The position numbers were made by a program, and so were the translations under genes. From PALSA-243 sp036268375 (GTDB lineage Bacteria > Acidobacteriota > Terriglobia > Bryobacterales > Bryobacteraceae), in contig DATAUH010000203.1 of NCBI GenBank assembly GCA_036268375.1, positions 1-10,482 of the forward strand: DNA of 10,482 bases, given 5' to 3'. Positions 1-5,221 of this stretch are shown piece after piece (positions within the stretch are counted from its first letter, which is position 1; the number at the start of each line of letters is the position of its first letter). Below the pieces are notes generated by a model. That model worked only from the letters and a program-made list of their open reading frames with translations. It ran no database searches and was not told the DNA's origin.

Positions 1-636
1 TTGCGGTGAGTGGCGATGCGCGAAGGCCAGCACGTCGAGCGACTGTTGATAGTTCGCCTGCGGCCGCACGCGCCGGTAAAGCCGGGGCGCGGTCTCCATG
101 TTGTGATTGAAGACGTGCGGACCTGCGTCCAGCACGCGCGCCACTGCGTCCATATTGCCGCAGAAATCCGGCGTGAGCACTTCCACGCGCGCGTTCGGCA
201 AGGCCGCGCGTACCTGGCGCACGGTTTGCGCAAAGTGATGCGAGCCGCCGTCTTCCAGATCGTCGCGATTGACGCTGGTGATCACTACGTAGCGCAAGTT
301 CAGACTTGCGGCCATGTGCGCGACGTTCGCGGGCTCGTCGGGATCGAGGCGCATGTCATGCTTGCGCGGGCTGGCCTTAGGCACGGAACAGAAGCCGCAC
401 CCGCGCGTGCAGTAATTACCCAAGATCATGAACGTCGCGGCCCCGCGGTGAAAGCATTCGTGAATGTTGGGGCAGCGGGCGGATTCGCAAACGGTGTGCA
501 GGTTGAGCTGGCGCAAGCCGGTCTTCAACCGGTTGAGCGATTCGAAATGCGTGCGGCTCTTGCGCGCCCATTCGGGCAAACGCGGGCGCTGCGGCGCAGC
601 CGGATCGCCGCCAATCTGTACCAAGGGAGGCGTCAC
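1..636 (-). CDS. lipA: Lipoyl synthase LipA (radical SAM), C-terminus beyond window
   Basis: LipA inserts two sulfurs into protein-bound octanoyl groups to make the lipoyl cofactor of 2-oxoacid dehydrogenases and the glycine cleavage system. The 212 residues visible contain both diagnostic iron-sulfur motifs: the auxiliary cluster CESARCPNIHEC (C50, C55, C61; CX4CX5C) and the radical-SAM motif CTRGCGFC (C76, C80, C83; CX3CX2C). The two motifs are 26 residues apart, as in E. coli LipA. Downstream segments such as VVITSVNRDDLEDGG and HNMETAPRLYRRVRP are also typical. About 100 residues, including the usual C-terminal RSSY-type end, lie left of the window. The GTG start at 634-636 is chosen because it overlaps the stop of the SPOR gene by 4 nt (GTGA); no strong Shine-Dalgarno precedes it, consistent with coupled translation. 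It is the last visible gene of the NfeD-slipin-SPOR-lipA operon. No lipB is visible, although it could lie outside the window. Confidence 0.96.
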   Translation of the reverse strand, partial: MTPPLVQIGGDPAAPQRPRLPEWARKSRTHFESLNRLKTGLRQLNLHTVCESARCPNIHECFHRGAATFMILGNYCTRGCGFCSVPKASPRKHDMRLDPDEPANVAHMAASLNLRYVVITSVNRDDLEDGGSHHFAQTVRQVRAALPNARVEVLTPDFCGNMDAVARVLDAGPHVFNHNMETAPRLYRRVRPQANYQQSLDVLAFAHRHSPQ

Positions 637-1217
637 TGTACGTGCTTCACCGGATGCAGACCTGCATTTTCCAACTGCGTTTTCACCTTGGCCATGGTTC
701 CATTGTCGCTGTAGGGGCCGACGAGCACGCGCGTAAAATCGTTGGGGCCAGGGCTCAGTGTTGCGGGCAGGCCCATATCTTTCATGCTCTGCAGCATGGC
801 GCGCGCTGCCGCGGGATCTTTGGTCGACGTCACCTGCCAGTAGGTCCCCTGCATCGACTCCGCGATCACCTGCGGGTCCGGACTTTTCTCCGGCGCTGCT
901 GCCGGATGATCAGCCGGGGCAACGTCCGAAGGCGCCTTGGTAGCATCTCCCGCCGGCGCTTCACCCTTCGGTTCGGCCGGAACGGGCTCCGGCGCGGTCG
1001 GCGTAGCAGCGCCCGCAGCAGGGACTGGATGCTGCTCGGCGGCCGGAGAGGAGGCGATGGCCGTGGTCACGGCAGGCTCTTGCTGGTACTTTGCGCGAGC
1101 GACGATAAATCCCATGGAGAAAAAGACTGCAAGCAGCAGCGCCAGGATGAAAAAGCCCGCGATGATTTGACCGTTTCCAACTAGTAACTCGATTTCTCCG
1201 GTTTCCTTATTTCTCAC
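633..1217 (-). CDS. Bitopic membrane protein with C-terminal SPOR domain
   Basis: This 194-residue protein has a short cytoplasmic N-terminus, one transmembrane helix at about residues 17-41, an Ala/Pro/Glu-rich linker (about 46-118) and a C-terminal SPOR domain (about 124-192: YWQVTSTKDPAAARAMLQSM ... TRVLVGPYSDNGTMAKVKTQL). SPOR domains bind denuded glycan strands of septal peptidoglycan, and this layout (TM, flexible linker, SPOR) matches FtsN/DedD-like division proteins. A role at the division site is inferred from architecture only; it is shorter than FtsN and need not be its orthologue. Translation starts at GTG 1215-1217, overlapping the slipin stop as GTGA. A GGAG at 1229-1232, inside the slipin gene, lies 11 nt upstream. 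Its own TGA overlaps the lipA start in the same way. Confidence 0.88.
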   Translation of the reverse strand: MRNKETGEIELLVGNGQIIAGFFILALLLAVFFSMGFIVARAKYQQEPAVTTAIASSPAAEQHPVPAAGAATPTAPEPVPAEPKGEAPAGDATKAPSDVAPADHPAAAPEKSPDPQVIAESMQGTYWQVTSTKDPAAARAMLQSMKDMGLPATLSPGPNDFTRVLVGPYSDNGTMAKVKTQLENAGLHPVKHVQ

Positions 1218-1975
1218 TTAGCCATACGCTCCAAAGCACGTTGCAATGTAGAGATTATATCGATTGGCAGCGGGAACACGATGGTGGTGGTCTTTTCGCT
1301 TGCCAGATCGATGAGGGTTTGCAGATACCGGAGTTGAATGGCTGCCGGCTGCTTCTGAATGACTTCGGCCGCCATTGCCAACTTCTCCGCCGCAGTGTAT
1401 TCGCCTTCGGCATTGATGATCTTGGCGCGCCGCTCGCGTTCGGCTTCCGCCTGGCGCGCGATGGCGCGGATCATCGACTCCGGAAGATCCACCTGCTTCA
1501 CCTCTACCATAGTTACTTTTACGCCCCAGGGCGAAGTGTGCTGGTCGAGGATCGATTGCAGGCGCATGTTCAACTTTTCGCGCTCGCTCAGCAGTTCGTC
1601 GAGTTCCACTTCACCCAGGACGCTGCGCAGCGTGGTCTGCGCGAGCTGCGACGTCGCATAGAGGAAATTCGAGACCTCAATCACCGCGAGGCGCGGCTGA
1701 AGCACGCGGAAATAGACCACCGCATTGACTTTCACGGTGACGTTATCGCGCGTGACCACATCCTGTGACGGGACTTCCAACGTATCGATGCGGAGCGAGA
1801 TCCGCACCATGCGGTCGATCGGCGCAAATACGAGGATCACGCCCGGCCCCTTGGGATCGTGCAACACGCGGCCCAGTCGAAAGATGACGCCGCGTTCGTA
1901 CTCGCGAAGTATCTTGATCGAACTGAGCAGATAGAGAATCACTACCGCGACTACTAATAAGACTGCGCCGTCCAT
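1214..1975 (-). CDS. Slipin/stomatin-like SPFH (band 7) protein
   Basis: A 253-residue slipin of normal bacterial length. It has an N-terminal membrane segment (about 4-20), then a band-7/SPFH domain with the typical opening REYERGVIFRLGR, the segment VPSQDVVTRDNVTVKVNAVVYFRV (66-91) and the SVLGEVELDELLSER signature (118-132). A charged coiled-coil stretch follows (about 168-208, RAIARQAEAERERRAKIINAEGE), then a hydrophobic C-terminal region FPLPIDIIS involved in oligomer contacts in this family. Such proteins form ring or scaffold assemblies that organise membrane microdomains, and in archaea and bacteria they pair with an NfeD-family protease, exactly as here. ATG 1973-1975 is preceded by a GGAGG (1982-1986) with 6-nt spacing, and starts 2 nt after the NfeD stop. 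The protease partner's C-terminal NfeD domain is expected to bind it. Confidence 0.95.
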   Translation of the reverse strand: MDGAVLLVVAVVILYLLSSIKILREYERGVIFRLGRVLHDPKGPGVILVFAPIDRMVRISLRIDTLEVPSQDVVTRDNVTVKVNAVVYFRVLQPRLAVIEVSNFLYATSQLAQTTLRSVLGEVELDELLSEREKLNMRLQSILDQHTSPWGVKVTMVEVKQVDLPESMIRAIARQAEAERERRAKIINAEGEYTAAEKLAMAAEVIQKQPAAIQLRYLQTLIDLASEKTTTIVFPLPIDIISTLQRALERMAK

Positions 1976-1977
1976 TT

Positions 1978-3276
1978 TCAGCCTCCGGAAACATCTCCAA
2001 CAGGAACCACAGTTAGCTTCAACTTATCGACGGCGGTAACTTTGACGCGCGCGCCCGCCGCCGCGGGCCGCACCGAAACGGCGTTCCAGTATTCGCCGTG
2101 AACAAATACCTTGCCTTCCGGGGTAAGTTCGGTAACAGCAGCTCCTACCTGCCCGATCATGCCTTCCGCGCCGGTATCTATCTTGAGCCGCCGCGCCCGC
2201 AGGGCGATCGAGAGTAAAAAGAAGGTAATGAGCGCGAACGGAAGCGCCAAACCAATCGCCGTTATCCAATGGATGCGCATCTCCGGTATGGGGCTGTCAA
2301 TCAGCATTACGGCGCCAAGCACCATCGAGATTGCGCCGCCAACCGCAAGCACTCCATGGGATGCGAACTTGGCTTCGAGCGCAAACAGAGTTACCGAAAC
2401 AGCTAGCAGGCCCACGCCCATCCAGTTAATCGGCAGTACCGATAGAGCCGAAAGCGCCAACAGAACGCAGATTGCGCCCGCCACACCCGGCGCAATCAAG
2501 CCCGGCGTGGTGAACTCCACATAGATGCACAGGCCGCCAATTACCAGCAGAATCAGTGCAATGTTGGGGTCGGCGATCGCCGAAACGATGCGCTCTCTCA
2601 ATGACGGTTGGTAATCCTCGATGGTAACCCCCGCCGTGTGTAGGGTGGCCGTAGAGCCGTTGAAGCGAGTCACGGTGCGGCCGTCGATCGCATCCAGCAA
2701 CGCGCGGTCATTAGCCGCGATCAACTCGATCAGATGCTGATTCAGCGCCTCGGTTTCGGTGAACGACTTACTTTCGATGACGGCGGTTTCGGCCAGGCTC
2801 GAATTGCGGCCTCGTTTGGTGCAGATACTGCGCATGTAAGCAGCGGCGTCGTTCTCCACCTTCTGTTTCATGACTGCGTCCATCTCGCCCACTTCGGCGA
2901 CGGGATGCGCGGCTCCCGTATTCGTGCCCGGCGCCATGGCCGCGAGATCGCCCGATTCCAAAATGAAGAAGCCTGCCGACGCCGAGCGACCACCGCTGGG
3001 CGCGACGTAAGTCACAACGGGTACTGGCGAACTTACGATGAGTTGGATGACGCCGCGCATCGCGTCCATCAGTCCGCCCGGCGTGTTCAAGCGCAGCACG
3101 AGCACCGAGGCGCCATCGCGCTGCGCCATTTGAATTGCGCTCGAGACGATTTCCGTGGTGACAGGATGCACCATGCCTTCGACATTAGCGAAGACAGCTT
3201 TTCCGGACGACGGCGCCGCGCATTGGAGCGGGAGCGCCGCTGCAGCGGCTAAAGCGAGAATGACGGAGCCTCGCAA
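1978..3276 (-). CDS. NfeD-family membrane-bound ClpP-like serine protease
   Basis: A 432-residue long-form NfeD protein (STOPP, the stomatin operon partner protein). It has an N-terminal signal/anchor (about 4-20) and a ClpP/S49-like protease domain (about 27-230), with the substrate-cradle motif LRLNTPGGLMDAMR. The probable nucleophile is Ser100 in GRSASAGFF, with Lys139 (or Lys137) in KVENDAAAYMRS as the likely Lys base. These assignments follow the Ser-Lys dyad of the archaeal homologue PH1510 and are by motif position only. Five hydrophobic segments follow (about 238-256, 262-282, 286-303, 306-327, 338-360), then a soluble OB-fold NfeD domain (about 366-427, GMIGQVGAAVTELTPEGKVFVHGEYWNAVS region). 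The TTG start is preceded directly by an in-frame TAG, so no longer form exists. This is the first gene of the operon, and it probably cleaves or controls the adjacent slipin. Confidence 0.93.
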   Translation of the reverse strand: MRGSVILALAAAAALPLQCAAPSSGKAVFANVEGMVHPVTTEIVSSAIQMAQRDGASVLVLRLNTPGGLMDAMRGVIQLIVSSPVPVVTYVAPSGGRSASAGFFILESGDLAAMAPGTNTGAAHPVAEVGEMDAVMKQKVENDAAAYMRSICTKRGRNSSLAETAVIESKSFTETEALNQHLIELIAANDRALLDAIDGRTVTRFNGSTATLHTAGVTIEDYQPSLRERIVSAIADPNIALILLVIGGLCIYVEFTTPGLIAPGVAGAICVLLALSALSVLPINWMGVGLLAVSVTLFALEAKFASHGVLAVGGAISMVLGAVMLIDSPIPEMRIHWITAIGLALPFALITFFLLSIALRARRLKIDTGAEGMIGQVGAAVTELTPEGKVFVHGEYWNAVSVRPAAAGARVKVTAVDKLKLTVVPVGDVSGG

Positions 3277-3284
3277 CTAACCCC

Positions 3285-3290
3285 ACTATA
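3285..3290 (-). promoter_or_regulatory. Possible -10 box of the NfeD operon
   Basis: Reading the minus strand, TATAGT lies 8 nt upstream of the TTG start. A conventional -35 at 16-18 nt is not apparent (TTGCCT is about 26 nt away). If the box is real, the 5' leader would be almost absent, which is unusual for a TTG-initiated gene. The true promoter may therefore lie further upstream, near the 3323-3381 inverted repeat. Confidence 0.25.
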
Positions 3291-3322
3291 GTCCACTCGC
3301 GTAGAGACCGCATGTGAGGCAA

Positions 3323-3381
3323 TAAGCAGTTAGCGCACTTCAGGCGGGGATGATGCGGCTCCGGACGGCCCTAACTGCTTA
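3323..3381. repeat. 11-bp perfect inverted repeat in divergent intergenic region
   Basis: TAAGCAGTTAG at 3323-3333 is the exact reverse complement of CTAACTGCTTA at 3371-3381, separated by 37 nt. It lies 47 nt upstream of the NfeD start and about 170 nt upstream of the divergent DUF2934 gene. There is no T-run after either arm, so it does not look like an intrinsic terminator. It could be a bipartite operator or the base of a structured leader RNA. The arms are directly visible; the role is unknown. Confidence 0.6.
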
Positions 3382-3479
3382 GCAAGTACTGGACGGCAAC
3401 GGCGCCGGAAATCGGGCTGGCCGGACCGAAAAAGCGTCTGGATTTGAGGACACATTGGTAATCGAATATATAGAAAGAA

Positions 3480-3512
3480 TTGATAGTTCCTTAACCGTCG
3501 CTTCGCTAAAAT
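3480..3512 (+). promoter_or_regulatory. Weak candidate promoter for DUF2934 gene
   Basis: TTGATA (3480-3485) and TAAAAT (3507-3512) resemble -35 and -10 boxes, but the spacer is 21 nt, longer than the usual 16-18. A start of transcription near 3519 would leave a leader of about 30 nt before ATG 3549 and would exclude the GTG at 3516 as the start codon. It lies in an AT-rich patch unlike the flanking DNA. Confidence 0.3.
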
Positions 3513-3548
3513 AGAGTGAAACCAAACAGGGAGAAAGCACCGAACACA

Positions 3549-3947
3549 ATGGCAAGACTTCGCAAGACCGACACTAGCATGAGCACTACTGGCGCGGGCA
3601 GCGCTCCGGCGCGCCGCAAAACGGCATCTACAGCGCGGAAGCGCGCGACCACAGCCAAGCCGGTTGATGCGCTGAGCCAATCGGAAACTCAAGAAGAAGA
3701 CGCCATCTCTGAAGAGTCTGTCGCGGCGCCCGTTGCGCTCGATGAAGTGGCGGTTGTCATAGAGACTGTAGCGGTCAACAACGCAGTCGTCGAGACGATA
3801 TCGCTCGAATATCTGCCTTCGCACGAAGAGGTCGCCACCCTCGCCTACACTTATTGGGTGGACCGCAGCTACAGCCACGGCGATCCGGAGCAGGATTGGC
3901 TGCGTGCGGAAGCGGCGCTGCGCCAGCGCGGTCTCGCGACCGAGTAG
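3549..3947 (+). CDS. DUF2934 domain protein with basic/acidic low-complexity N-terminus
   Basis: This 132-residue protein ends in a DUF2934 domain (about residues 93-127: EEVATLAYTYWVDR ... HGDPEQDWLRAEAALR). This short helical domain, with its aromatic pair and a W-x-x-AE motif, is common in soil proteobacteria and acidobacteria and has no established function. The first 50 or so residues are rich in Lys, Arg, Ala, Ser and Thr (RRKTASTARKRATTAK). They are followed by an acidic patch (QEEDAISEES) and a Val/Ala-rich stretch, making it longer than many DUF2934 proteins. The basic tail suggests nucleic-acid or membrane-surface contact, but this is inference only. ATG 3549 is preferred; an in-frame GTG at 3516 would add 11 residues but lacks a ribosome site, whereas AGGGAG lies at 3528-3533, rather far upstream of the ATG. 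No export signal is seen. Confidence 0.8.
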   Translation: MARLRKTDTSMSTTGAGSAPARRKTASTARKRATTAKPVDALSQSETQEEDAISEESVAAPVALDEVAVVIETVAVNNAVVETISLEYLPSHEEVATLAYTYWVDRSYSHGDPEQDWLRAEAALRQRGLATE

Positions 3948-3954
3948 TATCGGC

Positions 3955-3983
3955 TTACGATTCCGTAGAAGCCAGCATCGTAA
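3955..3983 (+). terminator. Weak stem-loop after DUF2934 gene
   Basis: TTACGAT (3955-3961) pairs with ATCGTAA (3977-3983) across a 15-nt loop, 8 nt after the stop codon, and is followed by TCTATTT. The stem is short and AT-rich, so it would be a poor terminator. The rest of 3984-4239 shows no gene; only a 7-bp GGCGGAT/ATCCGCC pair (4064-4070, 4090-4096) stands out. Confidence 0.25.
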
Positions 3984-4225
3984 TCTATTTCGACCGAAGA
4001 TGAACGCCGGTCAACTCGGATAAGGCTGCTTACTTTCAATCGGAGCTTATTCTCGGTTCATCAGGCGGATATCAAGCTGCAAGCGAGTCATCCGCCGCAT
4101 GTGACGAGGCATGGAAGCTACCTGCTAAGTACTTTCGTATTTGCCGGCCAGAGACGGTGAAATCTCATCGATCGCGAAGCGTCTTCGGGCGCGGCAAATG
4201 ATGGCAGGCTGCCAGCGTGCGACCG

Positions 4226-4251
4226 CGAGGCGCCGAACTCTACGCGCCTCG
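4226..4251 (-). terminator. Stem-loop at 3' end of the DUF3309 gene
   Basis: CGAGGCGC (4226-4233) and GCGCCTCG (4244-4251) form a perfect 8-bp GC-rich stem with a 10-nt loop that contains the TAG stop of the DUF3309 gene. No U-tract follows on the minus strand. It may stabilise the 3' end of the mRNA or act as a factor-assisted terminator; the assignment is tentative. Confidence 0.35.
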
Positions 4252-4389
4252 AAAGAGCAGCAGGATGATCACGATCAAAATGATCAATCCACCACTCGGA
4301 TAGTAACCCCAACCCGTGCTATAGGGCCACAACGGCAGTGCTCCCAATATCATAAGTATCAAAATGATGAGTAGGATCGTCCGAATCAT
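4240..4389 (-). CDS. DUF3309 family 49-residue membrane mini-protein
   Basis: A 49-residue protein begins MIRTILLIILILMILGALP, continues WPYSTGWGYYPSGG and ends with a second hydrophobic run (LIILIVIILLLF) before RGA and a TAG stop. Two short hydrophobic helices joined by a W-P-Y-S-x-G-W-G-Y-x-P-S-G-G loop are the hallmark of the DUF3309 family, small inner-membrane proteins of unknown function found widely in soil bacteria. The ATG (4387-4389) has an AAGGA ribosome site at 4397-4401 with 7-nt spacing, which strongly supports real translation. It stands alone on the minus strand between the plus-strand DUF2934 and padR genes. No clear promoter is visible upstream. Genes of this size are often missed in annotation. 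Confidence 0.88.
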   Translation of the reverse strand: MIRTILLIILILMILGALPLWPYSTGWGYYPSGGLIILIVIILLLFRGA

Positions 4390-4851
4390 TCGTTAGTCCT
4401 TTCTGAGTGCGAGCTTGAATCAAATCCTCGGCGCGAGCGACGCACGAAACCACACCGGCCCGTCGCGCCGTTAACTCCAGTTGGCATTTACCGCAAGGAA
4501 ACCCCGAGCTGAGCGCCGATCGAGCAAGAAATCGCCGCTGGCTGTCGGAAGGTTGCAAAACAATGCCCGATTCATCTTCTTTGGGTGTCTTGAATGCGCA
4601 TACCGATACAACTTGCGGCTTCAGAGCTGCAATCTACCCCTGACGCGCATTTGTTGGAAGCCGCGGAGGGGCCGGGGCCGACTGCGAGAGATGGAATCCG
4701 TTAGACCGGAAACAGCAGGCGATTGGGCGAGGCAACGGGGCGCATCGACTCTGTTCGGGAGCGCTGCTCCACCACTCGCTTCTCGTTTGCCCAGATAATC
4801 TGATTAAAAAATTGCGCTCTCGCGGCTAACCGATCGCATATGCCGGCGTTT
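4390..4851. other. Intergenic region without a convincing gene
   Basis: About 460 nt between the DUF3309 gene (minus) and padR (plus). A plus-strand open frame (4481-4798, TTG start) exists but has Arg-rich, family-less composition, no ribosome site and no recognisable domain. The right end becomes AT-rich (4798-4815, AATCTGATTAAAAAATTG) before the padR promoter. No repeat array, RNA gene or mobile element was recognised. Confidence 0.5.
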
Positions 4852-4857
4852 TATAAT
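4852..4857 (+). promoter_or_regulatory. -10 box of padR-ADOP unit, probably leaderless
   Basis: A consensus TATAAT ends 10 nt before the padR ATG (4868), so transcription would begin about 0-4 nt before the start codon. No Shine-Dalgarno precedes that ATG, consistent with a leaderless mRNA. There is no clear -35. A perfect 8-bp palindrome GCATATGC (4836-4843) lies just upstream, where an autoregulatory PadR operator could sit, but that is speculation. Confidence 0.55.
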
Positions 4858-4867
4858 CAGACCGTCT

Positions 4868-5206
4868 ATGGGAACCGAGAAAACCAAAACCGATCTCCTG
4901 CCGGGCACGCTCGACATGCTGGTTCTGAAAATACTCATGCGGGGCCATTTGCATGGGTACGCCATCGGCCAGCTTATTCACCAGTTGTCCGATGACCTGC
5001 TGCGCGTTGAGGAGGGTTCCCTTTACCCCGCTTTGCAGCGATTGGAGCTGAACGGCTGGATTGAAGGCGAGTGGGGGCTCTCGGCCAACAACCGGCGCGC
5101 CCGTTTTTACAGGCTCACTTCAGACGGACGCAAACATCTAGCCCACGAATCGGCGCGCTACCGCCAAGTAACTGGAGCGGTGGCCCGAATCATGGGATTC
5201 GCTTAA
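4868..5206 (+). CDS. PadR-family transcriptional regulator (acidobacterial type)
   Basis: A 112-residue PadR winged-helix regulator. The N-terminus KTDLLPGTLDMLVLKIL leads into the helix-turn-helix (about 10-65), with the family-typical HGYAIGQLI and EEGSLYPALQRLELNGWI; the wing follows as SANNRRARFYRLTSDGRKHL (72-91). A single C-terminal helix (about 92-110) would mediate dimerisation, giving the short (subfamily-2-like) PadR architecture. The 'LLPGTLDML ... EEGSLYPAL ... NNRRARFYRLT' pattern matches the acidobacterial PadR group that sits beside ADOP permeases. It probably represses itself and the permease gene, which starts 15 nt after its stop; the ligand is unknown. The start is fixed by the length of the conserved N-terminus and by the upstream -10 box. 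Confidence 0.94.
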   Translation: MGTEKTKTDLLPGTLDMLVLKILMRGHLHGYAIGQLIHQLSDDLLRVEEGSLYPALQRLELNGWIEGEWGLSANNRRARFYRLTSDGRKHLAHESARYRQVTGAVARIMGFA

Positions 5207-5221
5207 TCGAGCCGGTCGCAC

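Noticed and set aside
10..714. Long plus-strand open frame opposite lipA
   Set aside because: It is antisense to a clear radical-SAM coding sequence; His/Arg-rich composition and lack of any domain mark it as a high-GC shadow.
3330..3878. 182-residue minus-strand frame opposite the DUF2934 gene
   Set aside because: Arg-rich, no ribosome site, no domain. The opposite strand carries a recognisable DUF2934 domain, and the frame also covers the intergenic inverted repeat.
4064..4096. GGCGGAT/ATCCGCC inverted repeat as a terminator or operator
   Set aside because: Only 7 bp with a 19-nt loop and no associated T-run or promoter; within chance expectation.
4481..4798. 105-residue plus-strand frame between DUF3309 and padR
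   Set aside because: TTG start without ribosome site, Arg-rich family-less composition; treated as chance open frame.
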